The translations under genes were made by a program, and so were the position numbers. Shown here one piece after another: positions 8,212 to 16,187 of a DNA stretch of 35,507 nucleotides; position 1 is the first letter of the stretch; each line of letters begins with the position of its first letter. The stretch is from Blautia sp. (GTDB lineage: Bacteria > Bacillota > Clostridia > Lachnospirales > Lachnospiraceae). Under the pieces are notes generated by a model, which saw only the letters and a program-made list of their open reading frames with translations, ran no database searches and was not told the origin of the DNA. The stretch spans positions 1 to 35,507 of the forward strand of contig JALFGN010000066.1 in NCBI GenBank assembly GCA_022777285.1, in the 5' to 3' direction.

Positions 8212-9297
8212 ATGATATCGAGTCAGGTGATACAAAAAGCAATTGATGAATTAAGAACCATAACAAGAATTGATTTGTGTGTTATGGATGTGGATGGAAA
8301 AGTGAATTCATCTACTTTTCCAATAGAAAAAGAAGATTTCGGGGATGTTTCCAGTTTTGTGGAATCCATGGCAGACAGCCAGGTGATCAAAGGTTATCAT
8401 TTCTTTAAAATTTATGATGGTCAGACAGTAGAGTTTATTCTTATTGCAAAAGGCGGAAGCGAAGATGCTTATATGATCGGGAGAGTTGCAGTAGCAGAGA
8501 TTCAGAATCTGATCGTAGCATATAAAGAACGTTTTGATAAGTCAAACTTCATTCAGAATCTGATTCTGGATAATCTTCTCCTAGTAGATGTATATAATCG
8601 GGCAAAGAAACTGCATATTCCGGTTGAAGCAAAAAGAGTAGTGCTTCTGATCGAGACAAGAAATGAAAAAGATCAGGATGCCATTGAGATTTTGAAAAAT
8701 CTGTTTGTTTCCCGTACAAACGATTTTATCACAGCAATTGATGAGAAGAATATTATTCTTGTTCGCAGTCTTGAGGAAAGTGATGACTATGACTCCATTG
8801 AGACGATTGCAAGAATGATCGTAGATATGCTGAATGCAGAAGCTATGTCAAGGGTTCGTGTGTCCTATGGAAATATTATCCATGAGATCAAGGATGTATC
8901 CCGTTCTTATAAGGAAGCCAAGATGGCTCTTGATGTAGGGAAGATTTTCTATGTGGAGAAAAATATCGTGGGTTATAATAACCTTGGTATCGGACGTTTG
9001 ATTTATCAGCTGCCTATGCCTCTGTGTGAAATGTTTATGAAAGAGATATTTGGAGGCAAACTTCCGGAATCTCTGGATGATGAAACATTGAATACGATTA
9101 ATAAATTCTTTGATAATAATCTGAATATTTCCGAGACATCCAGACAGTTATTTCTGCACAGAAATACGCTGGTATACAGACTGGAGAAGATTCAGAAGAG
9201 TACAGGTCTGGACATACGTGTTTTTGATGATGCGCTCACATTTAAGATTGCACTGATGGTGGCAAGTTACATGGAATTTATGAAAAAACAGGATTGA
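8212..9297 (+). CDS. CdaR/PucR-type transcriptional regulator
   Basis: 361 residues. The N-terminal part (SSQVIQKAIDELRTITRIDLCVMDVDG...) resembles the sugar-diacid recognition domain of CdaR proteins. A GGDEF-like middle region follows (VRVSYGNIIHEIKDVSRSYKEAKMAL). The C-terminus has the PucR-type helix-turn-helix: NLNISETSRQLFLHRNTLVYRLEKIQKSTGLDIR. Family members activate sugar-diacid, purine or amino-acid pathways on binding a small ligand. Here the gene stands between msmX and the hydratase/TrpB2 unit, each with its own promoter and terminator. Control of either neighbour is plausible but not shown. The start is supported by GAGGAGG upstream of ATG 8212. Confidence 0.88.
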   Translation: MISSQVIQKAIDELRTITRIDLCVMDVDGKVNSSTFPIEKEDFGDVSSFVESMADSQVIKGYHFFKIYDGQTVEFILIAKGGSEDAYMIGRVAVAEIQNLIVAYKERFDKSNFIQNLILDNLLLVDVYNRAKKLHIPVEAKRVVLLIETRNEKDQDAIEILKNLFVSRTNDFITAIDEKNIILVRSLEESDDYDSIETIARMIVDMLNAEAMSRVRVSYGNIIHEIKDVSRSYKEAKMALDVGKIFYVEKNIVGYNNLGIGRLIYQLPMPLCEMFMKEIFGGKLPESLDDETLNTINKFFDNNLNISETSRQLFLHRNTLVYRLEKIQKSTGLDIRVFDDALTFKIALMVASYMEFMKKQD

Positions 9298-9303
9298 TGC
9301 CAA

Positions 9304-9338
9304 AGAGGGCTGTATAGAGATACAGCCCTCTTTTTTTT
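9304..9338 (+). terminator. Terminator after the CdaR-type regulator
   Basis: A perfect 12-bp stem AGAGGGCTGTAT/ATACAGCCCTCT (9304-9315 with 9320-9331) with AGAG loop, followed by eight T (9331-9338). Confidence 0.92.
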
Positions 9339-9356
9339 GATAAAGTGATAAAATGC

Positions 9357-9385
9357 TTGCATTTTACTATAACAAAACTTATAAT
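9357..9385 (+). promoter_or_regulatory. Sigma-A promoter of the hydratase-TrpB2 unit
   Basis: TTGCAT (9357-9362), 17-base spacer, perfect TATAAT (9380-9385). It also shows that the upstream in-frame ATG at 9353 cannot be the translation start. Confidence 0.75.
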
Positions 9386-9421
9386 ATTAATATTTTAAAA
9401 GAAAAAATGGAGGGATTCATC

Positions 9422-11710
9422 ATGGTTAAATTATATGACAGTGGAGTATGGCTTGTAAATGGCCGTGACATAGTAGAAGACGGACCGGAGGCAGCAGCTG
9501 CCATTGGGCAGATGACAGGTTCAACAGCAGTTTCCCGTGAAGAAGCATCAAAAGAAACAATGGCATATTCTATACTTGAAAAACATAATACATCTGGAAA
9601 TATGGATGATCTGCAGATCAAGTTTGATAAATTAACTTCTCACGATATTACTTTTGTAGGAATTATTCAGACTGCAAGAGCTTCAGGACTGGAAAAATTC
9701 CCGATTCCTTATGTACTGACAAACTGTCACAATTCTCTTTGCGCAGTAGGTGGAACCATTAATGAAGACGATCACATGTTTGGCCTTACCTGCGCGAAAA
9801 AATATGGCGGCATGTATGTTCCGCCACATCAGGCAGTTATTCACCAGTTTGCAAGAGAGATGCTGGCAGGTGCAGGAAAAATGATTCTTGGATCAGACAG
9901 CCATACACGTTATGGTGCGCTCGGTACTATGGCAATGGGCGAAGGAGGACCGGAGCTTGTAAAACAGCTTCTGAATAAAACGTACGATATCCGTCGTCCG
10001 GAAGTGGTAGCTGTTTATCTGACAGGAAAACCGATTCCTGGCGTTGGCCCTCAGGACGTTGCTCTGGCAATCATTGGAGCAGTATTTGCGAATGGTTATG
10101 TGAAAAATAAAGTCATGGAATTTGTAGGTCCTGGCGTACAGAATTTAAGTGCAGATTTCCGAATTGGCGTGGATGTTATGACAACAGAAACTACTTGTCT
10201 TTCTTCTATCTGGGTAACCGATGATGCGATTAAAGATTTCTATGAAATCCACAACAGACCGGAAGAATATAAAGAAATGCAACCAGGTGCAGTGGCTTAT
10301 TACGATGGTATGGTTTATGTGGATCTGGATCAGGTAAGACCAATGATCGCAATGCCGTTCCACCCGAGTAATACATATACAATCGAAGAATTGAATGCAA
10401 ATCTGATGGATATTCTTGATGATGTAGAGAAAAAAGCACAGATTAGCCTGGATGGTAAGATTCCATTTACTTTAAAAGATAAAGTACGTGATGGAAAACT
10501 TTATGTAGAACAGGGAATCATTGCAGGATGTGCAGGTGGTGGATTTGAGAATATTTGTGACGCAGCAGATATTTTGAAAGGTGCAAGCATCGGATCCGAT
10601 GCGTTTACACTCAGTGTATATCCGGCAAGTACTCCGATCTATGTGGAACTTGCAAAGAATGGTGTGCTTGCAACTTTGATGCAGACCGGTGCTGTAGTAA
10701 AAACTGCATTCTGTGGTCCTTGCTTTGGAGCAGGTGATACCCCGGCAAATAATGCACTGAGTATCCGTCACTCAACAAGAAATTTCCCGAACCGTGAAGG
10801 ATCTAAGATTCAGAATGGACAGATTTCTTCTGTTGCATTAATGGATGCCCGTTCCATTGCAGCTACAGCAGCAAATAAAGGGTATTTGACTGCAGCTACA
10901 GATTTTGATGTAAAATATACAAAACCACGATACTTCTTTGATAAGACAATTTATGAAAACCGAGTATTTGACAGCAAGGGAGTTGCGGATCCGGATACAG
11001 AGATTCAGTTTGGTCCGAATATTAAAGACTGGCCTGAAATGTGTGCATTGACAGAAAATCTGCTGTTGAAAGTAGTATCTGAAATTCATGATCCGGTTAC
11101 GACTACCGATGAATTGATTCCATCAGGAGAAACATCCTCCTTCCGTTCGAATCCTCTGAAACTGGCTGAATTTGCACTTTCCAGAAAAGATCCGGATTAT
11201 GTACCTCTGGCAAAAGAGATTCAGCTTGCAGAGAAAGCAAGAGAAACCGGTGCTTGCCCGATTACCGGTGCAGCATTCCTCGAACCTGTATGGATGAAGA
11301 TTAAAGCAGAATTTCCGAACGTAGACCGGAATACGACAGGAATCGGAAGTACGATTTTTGCTGTAAAACCAGGGGATGGATCTGCAAGAGAACAGGCTGC
11401 TTCCTGTCAGAAAGTTCTTGGAGGATGGGCAAATATAGCAAATGAATATGCTACAAAACGCTATCGTTCCAATCTGATCAACTGGGGTATGCTTCCATTC
11501 CTGATTGAAAAAGGAGAGCTTCCGTTCAAAAAAGGTGATTTTATCTTTATTCCGCAGATCCGAAAAGCAATTGAAGAAAAATGGAGCGAAGTCAACGCCT
11601 ATACAGTAGGAGATACGATGAAAGAATTTACCCTGAAGTTGGGTGAACTTACAGATGATGAAAGAGAAATTATTCTGAAAGGCTGCCTGATTAATTATTA
11701 CAGGGGATAA
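9422..11710 (+). CDS. YbhJ-type aconitase-family hydratase
   Basis: 762-residue [4Fe-4S] hydro-lyase of the aconitase superfamily, closest in my reading to E. coli YbhJ (about 750 residues, substrate unknown). Motifs: [22 protein letters not shown] in the substrate region; cluster ligands Cys370 (GCAGGG), Cys431 and Cys434 ([15 protein letters not shown]); then NFPNREGSK and [18 protein letters not shown]; a C-terminal swivel-like domain with [43 protein letters not shown]. All three cluster cysteines are present, so catalysis is expected. The arginine-rich active-site loop differs from classical citrate aconitase, so I do not call it acnA. Start at 9422 by GGAGGG seven bases upstream. Co-transcribed with the PLP enzyme 28 bases downstream. 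Confidence 0.88.
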   Translation: MVKLYDSGVWLVNGRDIVEDGPEAAAAIGQMTGSTAVSREEASKETMAYSILEKHNTSGNMDDLQIKFDKLTSHDITFVGIIQTARASGLEKFPIPYVLTNCHNSLCAVGGTINEDDHMFGLTCAKKYGGMYVPPHQAVIHQFAREMLAGAGKMILGSDSHTRYGALGTMAMGEGGPELVKQLLNKTYDIRRPEVVAVYLTGKPIPGVGPQDVALAIIGAVFANGYVKNKVMEFVGPGVQNLSADFRIGVDVMTTETTCLSSIWVTDDAIKDFYEIHNRPEEYKEMQPGAVAYYDGMVYVDLDQVRPMIAMPFHPSNTYTIEELNANLMDILDDVEKKAQISLDGKIPFTLKDKVRDGKLYVEQGIIAGCAGGGFENICDAADILKGASIGSDAFTLSVYPASTPIYVELAKNGVLATLMQTGAVVKTAFCGPCFGAGDTPANNALSIRHSTRNFPNREGSKIQNGQISSVALMDARSIAATAANKGYLTAATDFDVKYTKPRYFFDKTIYENRVFDSKGVADPDTEIQFGPNIKDWPEMCALTENLLLKVVSEIHDPVTTTDELIPSGETSSFRSNPLKLAEFALSRKDPDYVPLAKEIQLAEKARETGACPITGAAFLEPVWMKIKAEFPNVDRNTTGIGSTIFAVKPGDGSAREQAASCQKVLGGWANIANEYATKRYRSNLINWGMLPFLIEKGELPFKKGDFIFIPQIRKAIEEKWSEVNAYTVGDTMKEFTLKLGELTDDEREIILKGCLINYYRG

Positions 11711-11738
11711 TAATGAAAATGTTAAAAAGGAGAAGGTA

Positions 11739-13124
11739 ATGAGCGAAAACAAAATCCCTTATAAGATTTATCTGGAAGAACAGGAGATGCCAACAGAATG
11801 GTATAATGTTCGTGCAGATATGAAAAACAAACCGGCCCCTCTTTTAAATCCGGGAACATTAAAACCTATGACAGCAGAAGAATTGGGGGCTGTATTTTGT
11901 GAGGAACTGGTAAAACAGGAACTGGATAATGACAATGCATATATTCCGATTCCGGAAGAAATCCGAAATTTTTATAAGATGTATCGTCCATCGCCGTTGG
12001 TTCGGGCCTATTGCCTGGAAGAAAAACTCCAGACGCCGGCGAAAATCTACTACAAATTTGAAGGAAATAATACCAGCGGAAGTCATAAGTTAAATTCCGC
12101 CATTGCACAGGCTTATTACGCAAAAAAACAGGGGCTGAAAGGTGTTACAACAGAGACTGGAGCCGGTCAGTGGGGAACCGCTCTTTCCATGGCCTGTGCA
12201 TATCTGGGACTGGACTGTAATGTATATATGGTAAAATGTTCTTATGAGCAGAAACCATTCCGCCGTGAAGTTATGAGAACTTATGGTGCAAAGGTGACCC
12301 CATCTCCGTCTGATACGACAGAAGTAGGAAGAAAGATTCTGGCTGAACATCCGGGAACAACAGGAAGTCTTGGATGTGCGATTTCAGAGGCAGTAGAGAC
12401 TGCAGTGAACAAGGAAGGATATCGTTACGTACTGGGAAGTGTACTGAATCAGGTTCTACTTCATCAGTCAATCATCGGCCTTGAAGCAAAAGCTGCACTG
12501 GATAAATATGGCGTCAAGGCAGATATGATCATTGGATGTGCAGGTGGCGGATCCAATCTGGGCGGACTGATTTCTCCGTTTATGGGAGAAAAACTGAGAG
12601 GAGAGCGTGACTATCAGTTTATCGCGGTAGAACCCGCTTCCTGTCCGAGTCTTACCAGAGGAAAATATGTATATGACTTCTGTGATACCGGTATGGTGAC
12701 ACCCCTGGCAAAAATGTATACACTGGGAAGCGGATTTATTCCTTCTGCTAATCATGCAGGAGGCTTGCGCTACCATGGAATGAGTTCTATTGTGTCTCAG
12801 CTCTATGCAGATGGATTGGTGGAAGCGCGTTCGGTAGAACAGACTTCTGTATTTGAAGCTGCTGAGATGTTTGCAAGAGTAGAAGGAATCCTGCCGGCAC
12901 CGGAAAGCTCCCATGCCATTCGCGTAGCGATCGATGAAGCTTTGAAATGCAAAGAGACCGGAGAAGAAAAAACCATTTTGTTTGGTCTTACAGGAACCGG
13001 ATATTTTGATATGGTTGCTTATGAAAAATTTAACAACGGAGAAATGACAGATTACATTCCTACAGATGCAGACCTTCAGGTCGGCTTCGACGGAATTCCA
13101 AAATTCCCCGGAAACGAAATCTGA
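11739..13124 (+). CDS. Stand-alone TrpB2-type PLP enzyme (tryptophan synthase beta-like)
   Basis: 461-residue fold-type II PLP enzyme of the TrpB2 branch, which is longer than TrpB1 at the N-terminus (YKIYLEEQEMPTEWYNV...). Lys117 in NNTSGSHKLNSA is the Schiff-base lysine. ETGAGQWG carries the catalytic Glu and GCAGGGSNLGG is the PLP phosphate loop. TrpB2 proteins condense indole with serine; several act without TrpA. No trpA or other trp gene is present, so indole salvage or a different beta-substitution is likelier than de novo synthesis. Its partner is the hydratase just upstream (28-base gap, same transcript). Ribosome site AAGGAGAAGG before ATG 11739. Confidence 0.93.
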   Translation: MSENKIPYKIYLEEQEMPTEWYNVRADMKNKPAPLLNPGTLKPMTAEELGAVFCEELVKQELDNDNAYIPIPEEIRNFYKMYRPSPLVRAYCLEEKLQTPAKIYYKFEGNNTSGSHKLNSAIAQAYYAKKQGLKGVTTETGAGQWGTALSMACAYLGLDCNVYMVKCSYEQKPFRREVMRTYGAKVTPSPSDTTEVGRKILAEHPGTTGSLGCAISEAVETAVNKEGYRYVLGSVLNQVLLHQSIIGLEAKAALDKYGVKADMIIGCAGGGSNLGGLISPFMGEKLRGERDYQFIAVEPASCPSLTRGKYVYDFCDTGMVTPLAKMYTLGSGFIPSANHAGGLRYHGMSSIVSQLYADGLVEARSVEQTSVFEAAEMFARVEGILPAPESSHAIRVAIDEALKCKETGEEKTILFGLTGTGYFDMVAYEKFNNGEMTDYIPTDADLQVGFDGIPKFPGNEI

Positions 13125-13135
13125 TTCATAATTTG

Positions 13136-13173
13136 GGAAAGAGTCTGCTTGGGCAGGCTCTTTCCTGTTTTTG
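13136..13173 (+). terminator. Terminator after the TrpB2 gene
   Basis: GGAAAGAGTCTGC (13136-13148) pairs with GCAGGCTCTTTCC (13153-13165) with one G-T pair and a TTGG loop, followed by TGTTTTT. Confidence 0.85.
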
Positions 13174-13312
13174 ATTGATTGTGTAGATGCTTCATGAATT
13201 TTTGTGAATAAACAGAATTGTATATATAATTTTGAATAAAAACGACAATTAACTGGAATAAAATAGATAGAAGAGAATTTATAAAAAAACAAAACTTTTT
13301 CTGAAAAATATA

Positions 13313-13341
13313 TTGACAAATAAAAGGGCGTATGTTAGTAT
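13313..13341 (+). promoter_or_regulatory. Strong promoter with no protein gene behind it
   Basis: TTGACA (13313-13318), a 17-base spacer and TAGTAT (13336-13341), with TG at the extended -10 position (TGTTAGTAT). It is the best-matching promoter in the window and points into 0.9 kb without a credible ORF. Predicted transcript start is near 13348. Confidence 0.75.
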
Positions 13342-13347
13342 ATAACC

Positions 13348-14070
13348 ATCAAAAGAAAACACCACAAACACATTACTACATAACCAATTCTTAATTCAGA
13401 GAAGAGAAATCTATTTAAGAAGTTGGCTACAAGGTACAAAAGATAATGAGAATTTCTTAAGTGTATGGAGAGTACATAATAGATAAGAAATTATTGAAAG
13501 TACTAAGGACAAAGTAATGAAATATTTGAAAAGGTGTGAATTGAAATATTGATAAGGAGGTATCTTCCGTTGGAAATAGCAGATATTACAAATTATCAAT
13601 ATGAGAGTGGTAAGGCATAGTTCCCTAGAGAAAGACCTGATTCCAGTGAAAAACTTTTAAAAGATCCTGTTCAGAGGAAAAGAAGAAGATCAGGTAAGAT
13701 ATCAGAAAGTGTCCTCATATTGAATAATTACCACAAAAAATAATAGAGAGGTTTCAAGATATATGTAAAGAAATATATTTTGAAAAAACAAAGTATTTAT
13801 ATATTATTTGAAGGTGTAAAAGAAAAAACAATAAGAAGATATGATGAGTTCTATTTTATGAATCAGCCCGTTGTATTTGAATGATTTAAAAAAACTTTTA
13901 TATCAAAAAGACTTATATAAAGAAATGTTTTGAATACAAAACAGTTCGGAACGTTTGTAAAGAAACTTTTTATTATCTATTTTATAGATTGATATAAACT
14001 TTCAATAAATACTATTCATAATATTTATAAAACGGACAAGAATAGAATTTATAAATAGGGAATGAAAGAG
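13348..14070 (+). ncRNA. Candidate large structured non-coding RNA
   Basis: A-rich, C-poor sequence with no convincing reading frame on either strand. By eye it folds as follows. A nested domain is closed by ACACC/GGTGT (13359-13363 with 13533-13537) and CATTAC/GTAATG (13371-13376 with 13514-13519). Inside are an 11-bp hairpin (13384-13394 with 13415-13426, one bulge) and a hairpin around 13434-13503. Next is a pseudoknot: TCAATATGAG (13596-13605) with CTCATATTGA (13714-13723), and GTGGTAA (13607-13613) with TTACCAC (13728-13734). Its loop holds a 7-bp helix (13635-13641 with 13689-13695). Further hairpins: 13752-13785, and ATTTATAAA/TTTATAAAT (14023-14031 with 14048-14056). GTTCGGAAC plus a weak stem and TTTTT at 13944-13971 could end a transcript of about 620 nt; otherwise it continues into the rluA leader. 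Size and style recall ROOL, GOLLD or OLE, but I cannot assign a class. Confidence 0.55.
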
Positions 14071-14281
14071 ATCAGGAAAATGTTATAAAATTAAATATGG
14101 AAAAATAAAGATAATCGATTCCAAATTTTTTATCATCATATAAAAAATATAATAAATAAAAAAGAGAGGAATAAAAAAATTGAATAACGCAGAGCATTAG
14201 GACAACCGTTGTATCTGAAAATAGTTGAAGATATGGCGGTTGTTCTTGTGTGCGCAAGAAAAAGAATAGGAGAAATTATTT
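14071..14281 (+). other. AT-rich leader of rluA with two adjacent hairpins
   Basis: The first 130 bases are very AT-rich and show no gene. ACAACCG (14202-14208) pairs with CGGTTGT (14237-14243), with an inner TATCT/AGATA helix. Immediately after it TTCTTG (14243-14248) pairs with CAAGAA (14255-14260). The second hairpin ends about eight bases before the rluA ribosome site AGGAG. It is not followed by a T-run, so it is not a terminator. It could be the 3' end of the large RNA candidate or a translation-control element of rluA. Confidence 0.45.
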
Positions 14282-14959
14282 ATGCAAACTGCAGTAATGG
14301 AAGATAGGATTCTGTATGAGGATAGGGAGCTGCTTGTATGCCACAAACCGGCAGGAATGCCTGTACAAAGCAGAAGAATCGGGACTTTGGATATGGAAAA
14401 TGCACTTTTGACTTATTTATCTCGAAAAGGCGAACCCTTGTATCTGGCTGTCATCCATAGACTGGATCAGCCAGTGGAAGGAATTCTTGTTTTTGGAAAA
14501 AATAAGAAGGCAGCAGCCAGGTTAAGCAGCCAGATGCAGGCAGGCCATATGGAAAAGTATTATCTTGCTGTAGTATGCGGGATACCGGAAAGAAAAAGCG
14601 GAAGATTAGAAGATTGGATGATAAAAGAAAAAACAGGAAATAAATCCAGAATCGCAGAAGAAAAAGAAAAAGGAAGTAAAAAAGCAATTCTGGAATATAA
14701 AGTGCTGAAAGAAGAAGGAAATCTGGCACTTGTGGAAATCCATCTTTTTACAGGACGCCATCATCAGATTCGTGTACAGATGGCGCATGCAGGTTATCCT
14801 TTGTGGGGAGATACGAAATATAATCCGGAGATCATGCAGGAAAAAGAATGGAGACAGCTTGCTTTGTGTGCATATAAATTATCGTTTTCTCATCCGGAAA
14901 CAGGAAAGAGGATGAAGTTTGAAATAAAACCCTCTGGTGGAAATTTTCCTATAGTATAG
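14282..14959 (+). CDS. RluA-family rRNA/tRNA pseudouridine synthase
   Basis: Converts specific uridines of structured RNA to pseudouridine in the cytosol. The 225 residues have the RluA catalytic motif HRLDQPVEGILVF with nucleophile Asp62, the LVCHKPAGMPVQ element, the YYLAVVCG strand and the C-terminal LFTGRHHQIRVQMAHAGYPLWGDTKY motif. No S4 RNA-binding domain precedes the catalytic domain, and the length fits the short RluA/TruC-like proteins. Exact target not predictable. Start by AGGAG nine bases upstream. The long upstream region holds the RNA candidate; an RNA-modifying enzyme beside an orphan structured RNA may be chance. Confidence 0.92.
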   Translation: MQTAVMEDRILYEDRELLVCHKPAGMPVQSRRIGTLDMENALLTYLSRKGEPLYLAVIHRLDQPVEGILVFGKNKKAAARLSSQMQAGHMEKYYLAVVCGIPERKSGRLEDWMIKEKTGNKSRIAEEKEKGSKKAILEYKVLKEEGNLALVEIHLFTGRHHQIRVQMAHAGYPLWGDTKYNPEIMQEKEWRQLALCAYKLSFSHPETGKRMKFEIKPSGGNFPIV

Positions 14960-15000
14960 GAAGAAAAAGTTCACATATACTGATAAAAAGGATAAAAGGT

Positions 15001-15018
15001 ATGGTGAACAGAAGATGA
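15001..15018 (+). CDS. Five-codon upstream ORF overlapping the AI-2E gene start
   Basis: ATG-GTG-AAC-AGA-AGA-TGA encodes MVNRR. Its TGA overlaps the next gene's ATG at 15015 (ATGA arrangement). AAGGA lies about eight bases upstream of this mini-ORF, whereas the downstream ATG has only a poor site of its own. This suggests translational coupling through a leader peptide. Too short to be sure. Confidence 0.35.
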   Translation: MVNRR

Positions 15019-16043
15019 ATTGGAAAAAGACCGGTATGCGAGCGGGAGTGATTGCAGGAGTATTTTTCAGTATGAAATATTTCGTTCCTGTAATGCTTCC
15101 GTTTATTTTGGGCTGGCTTCTGGCACTTCTGGTAAGACCTGCAGGAAAATGGATGATAAAGAAGTGCGCGGGAAGGAAAATTTGTATCAGGCAGAGTCTG
15201 GTGGAAACAGTCTTTGTAGTTTTGGTGCTGATGGCAATTGGTGCAGGAGTTGTATGGGGAATTCGGGAGATTTTGAACCAGACAGAAAGGATTTTTATTT
15301 TATATTTCAATATAAAAGAGGAAGCTGTGAAAATTTTGGGTACCTGCTGTCAGAAGGCAGAAACTATAACTGGAATATCTGCAGACAGCAGCAGAAGGTA
15401 TCTCTGTGAGCAGATTGGATTTATGTGGGAAAAGATCTGGAACAGGAAAAATCCGGCAGAAATCGCAAAAAATTCTTTGAAAATCTGTACAAAAGTAATA
15501 GGAGGAGGGATTCTGACGGCGGTATCGGCCGTCTTATTCATTCAAGAACGGGAATGGCTGGAAAAAGTATTGGATCAGTGGAAATTTGGATTGCAATGGA
15601 AGCTGCTTTTGCGAAACATAGGGAAGGGTATCTCCAGTTATATAAAAGCACAGATAAAGATTATGGGACTGGTTATTTTCATTTGTATAGCGGGATTTTA
15701 TTTGATTGGAGTTCATCATTTCTTATTGTATGGGGTATTGATCGGTTTGTTGGATGCCTTTCCTGTTCTTGGAACAGGGACTTTTCTGATTCCGGCGGCA
15801 ATCATATTGATAATAAAGGGAAATACCGGTATGGCGGCAGGATGTATTGTGCTTTATTTTACAGCAAGTGGAATTCGGCAGTTTCTGGAACCGAGGCTGA
15901 TCGGAAAGAAAATAGGAGCTTCTCCTCTTGTGGTTCTGCTTTCCTTTTATCTGGGAGTATTTGCGTATGGCTGGAAAGGGGTTTTGTTTGGCCCTTTATC
16001 TGCACTTTTGATTTATGGAATTTTCAGGGAATGGCAGTTATGA
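15015..16043 (+). CDS. AI-2E/YtvI-family membrane protein
   Basis: 342-residue polytopic membrane protein of the AI-2E (PF01594-type) family. About seven hydrophobic segments are visible: one near the N-terminus (VMLPFILGWLLALLV), one from LVETVFVVLVLMAIGAGVVWGI, and four or five after residue 170. The family motif LLDAFPVLGTGTFLIPAAI is followed by the conserved EPRLIGKKIGASPLVVLLSFYLG block. Sporulation protein YtvI of B. subtilis belongs here. The family name overstates function: most members are not proven autoinducer exporters, and some are Na+ or H+ antiporters. It follows rluA by 55 bases without a terminator, so the two may be co-transcribed. Confidence 0.85.
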   Translation: MNWKKTGMRAGVIAGVFFSMKYFVPVMLPFILGWLLALLVRPAGKWMIKKCAGRKICIRQSLVETVFVVLVLMAIGAGVVWGIREILNQTERIFILYFNIKEEAVKILGTCCQKAETITGISADSSRRYLCEQIGFMWEKIWNRKNPAEIAKNSLKICTKVIGGGILTAVSAVLFIQEREWLEKVLDQWKFGLQWKLLLRNIGKGISSYIKAQIKIMGLVIFICIAGFYLIGVHHFLLYGVLIGLLDAFPVLGTGTFLIPAAIILIIKGNTGMAAGCIVLYFTASGIRQFLEPRLIGKKIGASPLVVLLSFYLGVFAYGWKGVLFGPLSALLIYGIFREWQL

Positions 16044-16092
16044 TTTCATAAATTTATCACAAAATTCCTATAGACTAATAAAAAGTTTTGTG

Positions 16093-16171
16093 TATAATAT
16101 TTCAGAAGGGGATCATGCCCCATTATTTGTAAAAAGTTCATGTAGATATTGGAAAAAGCGGGGGATGCCCC
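16093..16171 (+). promoter_or_regulatory. Possible promoter and paired GC hairpins before the binding-protein gene
   Basis: TATAAT at 16093-16098 has no clear -35. Downstream, GGGG-ATCATG-CCCC (16108-16121) and GGGG-ATG-CCCC (16161-16171) repeat nearly the same short hairpin 40 bases apart. The second abuts the ribosome site (16172-16180). In otherwise AT-rich sequence this looks like a leader element able to hide the ribosome site. Confidence 0.4.
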
Positions 16172-16187
16172 AGGTGGAGGATGGAAC

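Noticed and set aside
11739-13124. Part of a tryptophan biosynthesis operon
   Set aside because: No trpA, trpC, trpD or trpE in the window and the protein belongs to the TrpB2 branch.
12468-13319. 283-residue minus-strand frame across the end of the TrpB2 gene
   Set aside because: Opposes a well-supported gene and crosses its terminator; no recognisable protein features.
14072-14257. 61-residue minus-strand ORF before rluA
   Set aside because: Low-complexity Phe/Leu/Tyr translation of A-rich DNA, no ribosome site, overlaps hairpins.
14202-14260. T-box or other known riboswitch before rluA
   Set aside because: No T-box bulge or specifier pattern and no terminator; the two hairpins match no riboswitch I know.
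14243-14265. Rho-independent terminator before rluA
   Set aside because: The hairpin is followed by A residues, not T, on the plus strand.
15015-16043. Autoinducer-2 exporter
   Set aside because: The family name is AI-2E, but the sequence gives no evidence for AI-2 transport and no lsr/luxS genes are adjacent.
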